Source: Chaenocephalus aceratus
Taxonomy: Eukaryota; Chordata; Actinopteri; Perciformes; Channichthyidae
DNA length: 64,000 nucleotides
Reading direction: 5' to 3'
Assembly: GCA_023974075.1 (NCBI GenBank)
Contig: CM043790.1
Coordinates: 20,103,883-20,167,882 of the forward strand
The notes under the pieces are model-generated. The model did not search any database and had not been told where the DNA came from. It worked only from the letters and a program-made list of their open reading frames with translations. The position numbers and the translations under genes are program-made. This document shows, one piece after another, positions 1-10,534 of the stretch (position 1 is its first letter; each line of letters begins with the position of its first letter).

Positions 1-416
1 GAGACGATCTCCCGTAAAAGCTCCGTAAAGGTACGTGTTGTGATGTCTGTGTTTGCTTCTCCTGTCAAGAGTTTGGATCACTCAGTGATGAGATATATAC
101 CTAAATAATCTGTGGAACCTCAGCTTTAATCGGATATCTTGTATTTGCAGCTACGATAAGTAATAAGGGTACTTTTATCTTGAGTTCTGTGCTAAAGTGC
201 GTTAGCATTTTTCGCTCAGGGGTCATTTAGATGCTTCTTATGAGACTTGTGTTTTGTTTTGGTAAAAATGGTTTGTATCGTCAGTTAGCTGAGATTATTC
301 CCGTTAATCTGGTATAACACATCAATAGGTTCTTAAATATTAAGATCCCCTGAGACACAGTGTCGTGAAAAAAAAAAGGAACCGCCGAGGGGGACCTTGG
401 GGCTTAACGGGTTGAA
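1..416 (+). repeat. right-end fragment of a TTAA-flanked non-autonomous DNA element
   Basis: From about position 70 this stretch aligns by eye with the right end of the complete element at 53417-55238: shared blocks include a TCAGCTTTAA block, GTTAGCATTT, TCAGTTAGC and the closing GGGCTTAA near the boundary. The last bases (about 400-416) resemble the terminal inverted repeat and a decayed TTAA (TTGA). No coding capacity is seen. The left end lies outside the window. Family assignment rests on that internal comparison only. Confidence 0.7.
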
Positions 417-1598
417 TTTAGGGCAGACGTGAGAAGCATTCCACTCACAGATAGTATGTTTCTAGTGTCTGTGTTATTTGAGTCATCCCAACCCCAGAAA
501 TATTTCTGCACTGATCTTGCTCTCTTCTTTAATTCAAGTCTATTCCCATCGTTTTTCTTTTCACATGGCAACTCCGAAAATACATTACCTTTTGTGAAAC
601 ATTGAATGTATACATTCACAAATGCCACAATTAAACACTTAAGCATTATAATGTATTCTTCCTTCTTATTCTTTTATGTTTTTTTTCCCGACCTCTCTCT
701 TCAGATGTCACTCTGCAAAAGACTAAGTAGTCATTTTCTAAGAAGGGGTTATGGATAAACCCACTTTAAAAGCAAAATAACCTAGTGAACACTTCAACCC
801 TAGACACTCAACATGATTTTGTAAGGATTATTTTTACTTGTCAGAAAAAATAATAAAGATCTACAACCTTATAACCTTGCTCCTCATGTGCCGGTATGTT
901 TTTTTTGTTTTATTTTTACAGTAAGCCAAGGGAGCCATTCTTTGCGCCACATGTTGGGTTTGGTATTTCTTAGGCCAATCTCAATTGAATTGTTGCTGCT
1001 TCAGTGGTTCTCATGGCTGTCAAGTTAGAGCTCATACTCCCACAGCTCCCTCTGCCTTCTGGCAGAAAGAACAAACCAAATAAAGGGCTGTTCTTTTTTT
1101 ATGAAGCAACTTTCTAAACATAGTCTTTTTTTGTACCTTGTGTTAACGTCCTTTCAGTCGGTTGCACTAGCTGAGGCAATGTGCAGAGATTGGCTAATTT
1201 TTGCTTCACCTCTACTGAAGCTACTGCAGGTTCCCTGCATGGAAACAAGCTAAAAGGCAAGGCCAGGGAAAGGACAGGCCATCTGGAGTAGGATTTGTGT
1301 GGGGCTTGTGTAGTGCTCAGTGTTGTTGCAGACTGACTCTTTACAGTATTTGTGTGCAGGGTCATAAGTTGATCACATCCCCTGAGGGAAAAAATATTTT
1401 TTAGGATTCACGAATGGGCTGATGATATAAACTAATGAACACATTAATGTGAAGGTTCTGTGTGGAGTGATTTGACCTCTAATAGTGCTTTGGAGCTTTT
1501 GTTAACATAAAGAAAACCCGTGGACATATTTTTTTAAACTCAAGGATACACTGAGTGTTTATCCTTTGTTTGTTCATGAGAAAATTACATTGGGACAG
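417..1598. other. no gene recognised
   Basis: AT-rich sequence with short chance reading frames only. I see no recognisable domain, RNA gene or clear repeat structure. Confidence 0.5.
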
Positions 1599-1800
1599 GG
1601 GCGGACTGGCCATTGGGAATACCGGGAGTTTCCCCGGTGGGCCGGTGCTGTGCGTGGGCCGGAGGGCCACATTAAAAAAAATTAAAAATGAAAATAAAAA
1701 TTATATTTTTTGCCTAAATCCTACCGGCCCACATTTGTAAGTGTTCCGGCCCAGCCCAGTGGGCCACCCACACCCCACTGGGCTGGGCCGTTTTGATTGG
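1599..1800 (+). repeat. hAT-like repeat fragment (CAGGGGCGGACTGGCC end)
   Basis: It begins CAGGGGCGGACTGGCC, a terminus familiar from fish hAT-type MITEs, and continues through GC-rich blocks rich in GGCCGG and CCCAGTGGGCC, which can self-pair around 1750-1790. The matching right end (a CCAGTCCGCCCCTG-type sequence) is not visible nearby, so the copy is treated as truncated. Family assignment is from memory of the terminus and needs a repeat-library search. Confidence 0.5.
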
Positions 1801-2641
1801 CTACCTATGTTCTATCTATCAGATAGTTTCACTTTCACACATCAGGGGCCTCATTTATAACGCCGTGCGGAGGTTGCTTACGTAGTAGAAATGTTCCGAC
1901 ATTTTCCGATTCACCAAACATTGCGTACCGGCGAGGAAAGTGCGTACAGCACTTCCTACGCTGGTTTCCCTTTATAAATCACAATCAACTCGAAATGCGG
2001 TGCAGCTTTTGCGGGCTTCACGTAACGCCCATATTTGTCAAAGAAACGCCCATTCATTCATTCATTTTGACTGACTTTATGAAGAAGATCGCAGGAAATG
2101 ACGACGGAATAGCTAAAAAATACATCTCACACCGTGTCAGATTTTGGTTATTTTGGGGAGGTCGAGATAAATCATATTGTTTGGTGGATGCCGTTTGAAC
2201 CAGAGTAGCAGCATGGAGGTCGGATCGTCACCAAAATAAATAAATAAGTGGTCCGAAAAAGGTTCATGACAAAAAAAATACACATAGCAAGCTTCCTCAG
2301 GCAGTGTGTTTGTACCGGGGACAGGAGACCCCCCCTTGATGAGAGACTGTAAGAAATGATCGGGGAATCCCTCCGGAGTTGAGTCATGACGACTGGATCT
2401 GAATTATGTTTTCGTATTTGGTGGTTTGTGTTCCAGCTGTCGATCAGCTGTGCGCAGCGTCTCCACTGCAGCAACTCTATATCCACCAGTTAAAGGAAAT
2501 ACAACTAATGTGTTGTGTTATATTAGCTGTACAATTTACCACATATGGTGTTCTTAGTTTCCATACCTCCTGTGTTTTATGAGCGACTTATCAAGTCTTA
2601 GCAAACGGCATAAAACATGATTAAACATGGTAGTATATAAA

Positions 2642-3470
2642 CAACCTGATCTCACCAGAATGCGTGACTCCACCACGACTCCTTAACACCACATTGCGTG
2701 GTGGAGTCACGAACTTTGTTACATTTGCGTGTCTGCACCACGCAAACAACCCCAATGTAAAGTGAATGAGGCTCCTTTGTCGTGGTGCACACACGCATTT
2801 CTACCACATCCTGCAGTGAGCTTTTATTCTATAAAACGTTTTTAAAATCTACTTTATAGCTTTTAGTAACTCACGGGAGGCTTCTTTTATTTTATTTGTA
2901 TTCATAATAATTTTTATTTTTCGTCAGAATGTATTATGGTGCATTAGTTACAATTTTTTGTTCTCAAAAAACAGTGCATTGTGTGTAATACAACTGTGAT
3001 TTGTATTACATTAGTTAGTTTTTAAGGAAGGCCAGAGCTTCAGCTGTGTCAAATAGATTGTTCCCTTTAGTTAACGTTTTTTAAAAGAACATTATATTCC
3101 GATTGGATCATGTCCCCTTTATTGTATTATGGAGAGCAATGTAAGCATCCATTCCCATTGGATAACGGAGGATTTTACACCCGGAAGTAAGCATTCTCTT
3201 TACTGTCGATTGATTTTACAGTGATATCTGCATTACTGATCAACTTAAAAACACCAGATTATCCTTGTTGATTACACAACATTGATTGGTTTAAATTGTG
3301 AACAATGCTTTTGTAATTTTCCCTTTCGATTTGGAGAAACAAATATGTGTTCAGTTTAGGATGGCCGAAGACACGACACTACCCAGAATCCTCAGCTATC
3401 GTTTGGGACTACACCATGTGCTTTGCTTGACAAACCCCGTGGTTTGTCCTCAAGCTCTGTGATTGGATGT
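2642..3470 (+). repeat. left inverted arm of foldback element 1
   Basis: This arm is the reverse complement of about 5725-6513, with small indels. For example, GGATGGCCGAAGACACGACA (about 3360) corresponds to the reverse strand near 5800. Within the arm the segment near 2665-2715 is itself an imperfect palindrome (GTGACTCCACCACG and CGTGGTGGAGTCAC). The arm carries about 40 extra bases near 3400-3440 that the other arm lacks. Confidence 0.85.
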
Positions 3471-3559
3471 TGGATGTTGAAGTTTACGCACGCTGAGTGA
3501 CAAACAGCATTTTGGAATGGAATGAAACCCATCGACGGCACACTATTCAAAACAGGAAT

Positions 3560-3585
3560 CGAACGTCTCCTACCCCCCCCCCCCC
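3560..3585. repeat. poly-C tract
   Basis: A run of about 18 C residues (around 3572-3589) lies just outside the left arm of the foldback element and next to the LINE 3' end. It is a simple-sequence tract and probably polymorphic. Confidence 0.7.
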
Positions 3586-3589
3586 CCCC

Positions 3590-3866
3590 TTAGGTCACAG
3601 GCTCCTCCAACAGTGCAACACAATAAACAGATAAACAGAAAAAATAGTGCAAGTCAATACAAAAAGAAAAATAGTAAAATAGTAAAAAGTGAAATAGTGC
3701 AATAAGAGTCTATACAAGTGATTGGAATATATGATATATTAGACAAATCATTTCTAAGTAGCAGCCAGATGAATGTTATGGATGTTATTTCAAAGTTCAG
3801 GTGTTAATAGTCTTATGGCCTGTGGGATGAAACTGTCCCTGAGTCTGGTGGTTTTAGTCCGGATGT
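3590..3866 (-). pseudogene. LINE 3' end, C-terminal RT remnant and 3' UTR (first of two in tandem)
   Basis: On the minus strand the peptide RTKTTRLRDSFIPQAIRLL is readable near 3790-3860. It resembles the extreme C-terminus of fish jockey/CR1-like LINE polymerases. It is followed by an A/T-rich 3' UTR towards 3590. The fragment is 5'-truncated at about 3866, where a second LINE 3' tail begins. There is no RT catalytic motif. Family-level naming (Rex1/Babar-like) is a guess. Confidence 0.55.
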
Positions 3867-4790
3867 AAGATAAGATAAGATAAGATGGTACTTTATTGAT
3901 CCCAATTTGGGACATTGTTTTTGTTGCAGCAGCATAAAAGACAAGGCATTTTACAATAAAACAAAACCACAAATAAACAAGAATAGAAAGAAAAGAAAAG
4001 AAAATAGAAAATATACGTGTTGAAATAGAAAACATACATGTAGATATATGCAAATATACATATTCAAAAATATATGACAATGGAATATGGAATATCAAAT
4101 ATTGAACAGATTATATATGTGTAAAATGTACAGCGAGGTTGTATTAGAGAAACTATGGAGCAGAGAGTTCTCTTCCAGCCAGAGGTGATTTATTGTACAG
4201 AGTTATTGCAGTGGGCAGGAATGTGTTCCTGTATCGGTCCTTGTGACAGCGGAGCTGCAGCAGTCTGTTGGAGAAGGAGCTCCGTTGTCTGTCCAGCTGC
4301 AGGTGGAGAGGATGGGTGGGGTTATCCATCATGGACAACAGCGTGTTCAGTGTCCTCCTCTCCACCACAGCTTCAAAGGGGTCCAGCTTGATGCCGATGA
4401 CAGACCCAGCTTTCCTGATCACTTTATTGATCCTGCTGGTGTCACCGGCTCTGATGCTACCCCCCCAGCAGACCGCAGCAAAGAAGAGTGCACTGGTCAC
4501 ACCAGACTAGAAGATCTCCAGCATCTTGCTGCACACATGGAAGGATCTCAGCTTCCTCAGAACATAGAGTCTGTTCATCCCCTTCTTGTACACAGCGTCA
4601 GTGTTGATCCTCCAGTTCAGCCCATAAGTGCACTCCCAGGTACTGTAGTCCTCCACAACAGCCACATCCTCTCCTAGAATGCGGCTGTTGTGCCAGACGG
4701 CAGCAGACAGAACAGTTTGTGGCTGGGGTGATGGGGGTGTTTTATAATCCTGAGGGCTTTCTTTAAGGTTAACCTGGTATTTTTACTCCA
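3867..4790 (-). pseudogene. 5'-truncated jockey/CR1-like LINE (RT C-terminal region)
   Basis: The minus-strand frame ending near 4153 reads through SALFFAAVCWGGSIRAGD, RKAGSVIGIKLDPFE, MDNPTHPLHL and TFLPTAITLYN, which is the conserved region after the RT palm in fish jockey/CR1-like LINEs. Upstream (4510-4680, minus) is LNWRINTDAVYKKGMNRLY and RKLRSFHVCSKMLEIF, interrupted by a stop near 4508. The 3' end carries the GGGATCAATAAAGTACC-type sequence and a (TTATC)n tail at 3867-3900. The RT catalytic core and endonuclease are missing through 5' truncation. It lies inside foldback element 1. Confidence 0.75.
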
Positions 4791-4889
4791 CTACATTTAT
4801 TTTAGTTACTTTACAGATTCTGATTAATGATGTGAAATATAAACAACCCTTAAAGCAGACTTTAGTTACACCTGAGTACAATTCAGGGA

Positions 4890-5103
4890 AGGTGATTATC
4901 AAGTGCCAACAATCAGGAGAGATATTTGATTGGAGGGCTGGCTTATCTAAAGCCAGTTGAGTAGCACTTGAAATGTTTTTGCTCTATGAAACCTGATGTA
5001 CTTTATGATTCTGTTTTCTTCAAGCTTGTATTTTGTTGGTCGAACGCACTTATTGTAAGTCGCTTTGGATAAAAGCGTCAGCGAAATGTAATGTAATGTA
5101 ATG
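4890..5103 (+). repeat. LINE/SINE 3' tail with (AATGT)n
   Basis: This contains GGCTTATCTAAAGCCAGTTG and then TAAGTCGCTTTGGATAAAAG, followed by AATGTAATGTAATG. The same tail occurs at about 13790-13970, where it is preceded by LINE C-terminal coding sequence, so this is the 3' end of the same LINE family. Confidence 0.7.
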
Positions 5104-5724
5104 ATTGTTGGTGCCTGAGAAGACTAAATATGTATCTGCAGATCCCTATAAAGTATATACATTACTCGTTATTCTCTACAAAACTGTATATAATTGCTAT
5201 TTTGGACATCCCTTTTCCAGATTTCAATATTACTCGTGTAATAACGTGCTTTAACCAGTAGGTGGTTTGGATTAAAAAGCTGTCAAGTTTACAGTGTTAA
5301 CAAAATAAAATATACTGCTGTTTCTAGTTTAGTTTACGACGGATATATTTAGTTACTGTTTTGATATTTGTAACACAAAAGCGATGGAAAAAACCCACAG
5401 CAACACAGAAAAGATGGTCTTAACATGAACCAGCGGTTTAATAGTTAATAAAAAACAATTATATCAAAACAAATTATTACTACTAACTTTATTGTGAAAT
5501 TAAAACAGAACGGTAAAAGAATAGTTTCCGGTCTATTCTGAGCCCGATCTCTGTAGATAAATACAAATAAAGAGCTACGATAGATGTGTAATATTTAATG
5601 CAGCCAAACCATTTATTACAATGCATTCATGTGATGACTTTCAAAGAGTAAAGCAAGCACTGCTGAATAAAGTAGGATTTATCTTTTACGAAACGTTTTA
5701 TTTTCATATGGAATGCAGTTGGAG

Positions 5725-6513
5725 GTCAACCAATCACAGAGCTTGAGGCAACGCGGAACAATAGCTGAGGATTCTGGGTAGTGTAGTGTCTTCGGCCATC
5801 CTAAACTGAACACATATTTGTTTCTCCGAATCGAAGGGGAAAATTACAAAAGCATTGTACACAATTTAAACCAATCAATGTTGTGTAATCAACAAGCATA
5901 ATCTGGTGTTTTTGAGTTGATCAGTAATGCAGATATCACTGTAAAATCAATCGACAGTAAAGAGAATGCTTACTTCCGGGTGTAAAATCCTCCGTTATCC
6001 AATGGGAATGGATGCTTACATTGCTCTCCATAATACAATAAAGGGGACATGATCAAATCGGAATATAATGTTCTTTTAAAAAACGTTAACTAAAGGGAAC
6101 AATCTATTTGACACAGCTGAAGCTCTTCCTTAAAAACTAACTAATTTAATAAAAATCACAGTTGTATTACACACAATGCACTGTTTTTTGAGAACAAAAA
6201 TTCGTAACTAATGCACCATAATACATTCTGACGAAAAATAAAAATTATTATGAATACAAATAAAATAAAAGAAGCCTCCCGTGAGTTACTACAAGCTATA
6301 AAGTATATTTTAAAAACGTTTTATAGAATAAAAGCTCACTGCAGGACGTTGTAGAAATGCGTGTGTGCACCACGACAAAGGAGCCTCATTCACTTTACAT
6401 TGGGGTTGTTTGCGTGGTGCAGACATGCAAATGTAACAAAGTTCGTGACTCCACCACGCAATGTGGTGTTAAGGAGTCGTGGTGGAGTCACGCATTCTGG
6501 TGAGATCAGGTTG
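5725..6513 (-). repeat. right inverted arm of foldback element 1
   Basis: Reverse complement of 2642-3470. It ends GGTGAGATCAGGTTG immediately before the TATATAAA duplication. The short reading frames here overlap on both strands, follow the arm symmetry and are not genes. Confidence 0.85.
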
Positions 6514-7131
6514 TATATAAAACCATGCTCGTACAACCTATAGAAATGCAAAACCGCATCATTTATGAGAAAACATTTCATAACATTAACACAACATATT
6601 CGTGGTGGTTTTAAATAACATATCCGTATTTATTTATTTCTCCAAGTTATGTTTTTGTGTGCACTGAGGAGTCTCAAATAGGCGTTTGTTTAATCATTTT
6701 AAGATTGGCTTTAATCAATGTTTGAAAATGAATTCTTCATATGATAAATGAGAGGTAACATTTTGTTTATGGTATTATTTCCACATATTTCTCTCCATTC
6801 TTCCTTCTGCCAACGGTATCGCAGTTTCTCGTCTCTCCCGTTTTTGTGCTTAGTGCGTACGCATGGGTTAGAGTTTGCGTGGAGGACCGCACGTTTTCCC
6901 GTCAAGTTAGTATTTTATAAATCGCAAACATTGCGTAGAAACTGGCGTACGCCATTTTTTGAGCGTATATCCCTTTATAAATGAGGCCCCAGGCCCGTAG
7001 CAGCTGTTACTGCGCAGTGAACAATCAGGAGTGAGTGACTGAGAGACCTAGCTTGCAGTTGCTTACAGATGGATAATCAAGCTCCATAGCGTAAAGGCGT
7101 TTTTGTATAGTTTGTGTATACAGTATACAGC

Positions 7132-8100
7132 AGGGGCACTCAAATACAAATCTTAAAGGTCCAAACAAATTGTTTCAATAAGACAAAGGTCCGTTTATTA
7201 CGGTCATTTAAACCTTTAAAGAATTGCAACAAGATTCTTAACACGAGGTTACAAAAACAAAAATACTCTGTATGCAGCAGTTTTCATCGTTATTGTGTCT
7301 GTGCTTGATCCCTCAGAGTCGCAGTGTAAGAACTGTTATGAATAAAGGCAGCTGCACCCTCTTTCATTCAGCATTCCCATTATTGCTTTATAAATGTCTT
7401 GCCCCCTTGTGTGTCCACTGAGGTTCGTCAGGCCCAACACATCTTCAACAAACTCCCCCTTTGCCTCATCATAACAACTCACAAACACCAGCAACTGAGC
7501 ATTGTCAGTGGTGTCAGTGGACTCATCCACAGCTAAGGAAATGCACTGTGCATTTTCTATTCCATCACAAAGCTGATGAAACAAATCACCAGCCAGCATT
7601 TATGTTCTTCTGGTTGCTGTGGAATCTGAGAGGGGGATTTGACCTGTTATTTCCTCTTTGTGTTTTCCTTCACATGGTCTCCATCACTTCAGTCATGCAT
7701 TCTTTTATACTTCAGTTATTATCCAGTGGAATGTCCTTACCTACTGGCCTAGTTCAATCAAAGTGGTTACTTTTTTTGGCTGGGCAGTGTAGTTTTACAC
7801 TCCGTCTTATTTGACTTTCTCAGGACTTAAAACAGTTTTTTGGGGGCAGACTCCGACAAAGAAAAAAATATATTTACACACGTAAGGTCATCATCTTAAC
7901 AGTTTTGTATGCTCATCGACTCATCCGTGAGCAGAGCATCAAGTTGACATGTCTCTTACAGCTGAATGCGGCGATTACCATTTTGTTCAGCAAAACGCCT
8001 CACAAACTGATTAAGATCAACAGCTTTAGTGCGTTTTGATTCAATGCTGAGTGCAGCCACACTTACAGTCTCTTCTGTCATTGTAGATCACAAATACCTC
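7132..8100 (-). mobile_element. decayed hAT element
   Basis: It begins CAGGGGCACTCAAATACAAA, a hAT-type terminus, and contains a hAT transposase fragment at 7336-7599 on the minus strand. A short minus-strand frame near 7950-8082 begins MTEETVSVAALSIESK and runs to QNGNRRIQL before a stop. It could be an N-terminal piece of the same protein separated by deletion, but this is a guess. I found no matching right terminus, so the right limit is approximate. Confidence 0.55.
7336..7599 (-). pseudogene. hAT (ZBED/GTF2I-repeat-like) transposase fragment
   Basis: The 87-codon frame includes SLAVDESTDTTDNAQLLVFV, FVEDVLGLTNL and TRGQDIYKAIMGMLNERG. The DEST(D) block with the following ..AQLLVFV.. and the ..TRG.DIY.AI.. 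segment is the N-terminal part of the RNase-H-like catalytic domain of hAT transposases, also seen in domesticated ZBED5/FAM200/GTF2IRD2-type proteins. A full protein would be about 600 residues. Only this piece remains, ending at a stop, with no visible C-terminal dimerisation region. The first methionine is not a credible start; the frame is simply cut. There is no sign of domestication. Confidence 0.75.
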
Positions 8101-8510
8101 ATTCCTTCAGTGCTTGGGTCTGAATGCTTCTCGTTTTACACCGTCCCGTTCAAATGAAATCGCCGTCAATCATATTTCCACGCTCGCGCCATGGCCGGGG
8201 GTTGGGGTTACAAGAGGTGCGTCTTGTGCTGCATTCAATTGCACTCGGACATTAGAGACTTTCTCTCATAAATGTCCGCTGAGCCACAACTTTTCTTTCA
8301 AAACAAAGCTGCCAACTGGGGTGGCAAGGCCTATTTTTAGGGTGGCAGTTGCCACCCCAGTAGGTGAAACTATAGGCTACTAGCTACAGTACAGATGCAA
8401 CTAGATGAGCTGTTAACTCTCGCTCTGACTTTTTTTTTTTTTATTTCTCGCTCTGACTCAGACAGGTTGAAAGAGACGACACATACATTTTTTGAGATGG
8501 GTCTGGCTGT

Positions 8511-8561
8511 CGTATAGGGGCGTATCGTATAGGGGCGGATCGAATAGGGGCGTTTCCTAAC
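8511..8561 (+). repeat. left arm of an outer inverted repeat (GTATAGGGGCG repeats)
   Basis: This has three short repeats of the type CGTATAGGGGCG and ends in GGGGCGTTTCCTA. It is the inverted counterpart of 9671-9722, and a hAT-like element lies between them. Confidence 0.6.
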
Positions 8562-8634
8562 TTTTTTTATCCAATAGCAACTTAAGGGATTCCAGCTGCT
8601 TTTATAAATCCTCGCAGAAGAAGTCATTCGTTCT

Positions 8635-9669
8635 AGTGATGTGAATTCCGGCTCTTCTTGGTGAGCCGGCTCTTTCGGCTCCCAAAGGGCTCTTCAGTTT
8701 ACCACATATTATACCTTTTAATTAAATCAAATGTAGCCCTGTTTTGACTAATAATTTATATGTGTACACATATATCACTTAAATTATTCAAGACATCCTT
8801 TGTACTGAAGTATTCAAAAGTAAAAATTACATGTTTAATATAAATTATTTGCTGTGGCCAATTGTTTTCATTGCATTTACAGACCCGTGTAACTCTCTGA
8901 TACCACCCAATGAATGCATTGACTTGCTTGTAGAACCACGCTACACAAAACAGATAGCAACACCTATAAAAACTATTTTAAAAAAGGGGCTACTGTATCA
9001 ACCTATATAAAGTATATAAATATAGTTTTTCTCCCTGCAGGAGAGGGGAGCGTGCTTTGAGATCAGCTGCTAGGCTGCAGCGGGGAGAAGAGGGGGACAA
9101 AAAGAGATCTCCGTCCTCCGTGTTTTATTCTTATAGAAGTAAAAAGAGAAGTAATGGGGCAGAAACCCTCCTTTTTACGCAGCGGTCCAGACATAGACAT
9201 CATAGCTACGGCGACACATATTCAGTTGCCAGTTACTTTTGGCATTAGGGCAGGGATATCTTTCAATGTTTGACATAATGAATTGTGCTACTTTTAAAGC
9301 AAGCAACGATGTTTTCAAATCTGTAATCAAAAAGCTCCTCAAAAACACTATAGAAGCAGTTCCTGCCATTGTTACGTTAGTTCAAACAGTAACAACGGAC
9401 TACTTTTCTTAGCGGATGCATGTCAATTTAAATCAATACATAAAACTATTTTTTAAATCAATAAAATATTTTTCTAAATCCATAAAAGCATTTCAATTAT
9501 TATTGGGAGTCATGTCGTTACTTTGTTGAGAATGTGGCCATGTGTAATAAGCGGGATAATGTCCACATTGCACATTGCATAATGTGCCTTCATGCCGATC
9601 TAGATCCCTCCGCAAAAACAAAACAAAAAACGGCTCGTTCGCGGGCGAGAGCCGGCTCCCGTCGTTCAC
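8635..9669. mobile_element. hAT-like non-autonomous element (GAGCCGGCTC ends)
   Basis: The left end has TAGTGATGTGAATTCCGGCT and GGTGAGCCGGCTC. The right end has GAGAGCCGGCTC and CGTTCACTA. These are degenerate inverted termini of a repeat type common in fish and related to hAT MITEs. The interior is AT-rich with no recognised coding. I could not identify an 8-bp duplication. Confidence 0.55.
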
Positions 9670-9670
9670 T

Positions 9671-9722
9671 ATAGGAAACGCCCCTATTGGATCCGCCCCT
9701 ATAGGATCCGCCCCTATACGAT
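9671..9722 (-). repeat. right arm of the outer inverted repeat
   Basis: AGGAAACGCCCCTATTGGAT followed by two further CCGCCCCTAT units is the reverse complement of 8511-8561. The arms sit directly outside the hAT-like element. Confidence 0.6.
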
Positions 9723-10348
9723 CCGCCTCCTTGCTGCGGTCTGCAGCCAGACTCTATTGCATTTTTCCCACCGGCATTCCGCGAATACCCGCCCTACTGT
9801 GCCTCTGATTCGCAGACTGTTGGCTGACGGGATGCTGAATGTGATTGGACCAATGGGTGCCGTTGACAGAAACACACAGACAGATGATACCTTATTTTTA
9901 ATGTCTAGTCCAGTGTAACTGCCCTCGGCAATAATCACAGCCGAGTCTCGACGGATGCAGTTTCTTTATTGGTCTTTCAAGCATCGTGAAAACTAAAATA
10001 TAAACAAAGAGATAGGTACTTAATTGTCATTAGAAAACATCAATAAAACATTTGGTTAAACCACAACTGTATTAATTCACAGATCAAATAACCACGTGTA
10101 ACAAATTCTCTTTAACGTACCTCGCTCCGCTCACCGAGGGTGCAAAAATGTGCGACGTCAAGCATGGCAGTCCTTATATCTCTTAGATCAATTGGCACTA
10201 TGAACAGTTGAGCCGAAGAACAACACACACAGTTTCAATGAAAACCTATATAAACCAGATAATATCACAGAATGTTCATGGCAATAGTATTCGATAACTC
10301 ACATGTACGTTTGAGAGGTCCGTAGCACAGACTAGACCTTAGAGGCTT
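9723..10348. other. no gene recognised
   Basis: Mixed-composition sequence. Short reading frames lack recognisable domains. I see no RNA gene or clear repeat boundary. Confidence 0.4.
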
Positions 10349-10485
10349 CTCAATTCTTAAATTTCCCCTCCTCGACCCTCCTCTCGAGTCTCCTCGATAT
10401 GCGAGCGGAGGACCGAGGAGGGGAAGCAGCAGCTGAACATTGTTCACACCTACACACTGTACCACACCCACACCTACACACTGTA

Positions 10486-10534
<49 letters not shown>

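Larger units (their letters stand above)
2642..6513. mobile_element. foldback-type DNA element 1 with about 0.8-kb inverted arms and 8-bp TSD
   Basis: The element starts CAACCTGATCTCACC and ends with the reverse complement GGTGAGATCAGGTTG. It is flanked on both sides by the identical 8-bp duplication TATATAAA (2634-2641 and 6514-6521). Long inverted arms (2642 to about 3470 and about 5725 to 6513) match almost throughout. The middle holds LINE fragments and other AT-rich sequence. An 8-bp duplication fits hAT or P superfamilies, but no transposase is present. A relative lies at 33782-37778: both share a middle motif around ATTACTCGTTATTCTCTAC (5161 and 34537) and similar CAACC(Y)..TCTCAC ends. 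Confidence 0.85.
1845..6990. mobile_element. DNA element with GGGGCCTCATTTATAA termini, split by a foldback element
   Basis: The left edge reads GGGGCCTCATTTATAA and the right edge reads TTATAAATGAGGCCCC, its exact reverse complement. Next to both ends there are GCGTACG-type and AACATTGCGTA motifs (about 1915-1965 and 6860-6960), as expected of subterminal repeats. Without the inserted foldback (2642-6513) the element would be about 1.27 kb. No transposase is recognisable in either half, so it is probably non-autonomous. I could not settle the target-site duplication, and the superfamily (possibly Harbinger or hAT) is unassigned. Confidence 0.6.

Noticed and set aside
6361..6581. Overlapping frames on both strands near the right end of foldback element 1
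   Set aside because: They result from the palindromic arm sequence and have no domain.
7336..7599. Domesticated ZBED/GTF2I-like host gene
   Set aside because: Only 87 codons survive, with a hAT-type terminus nearby and no further domains or exons.
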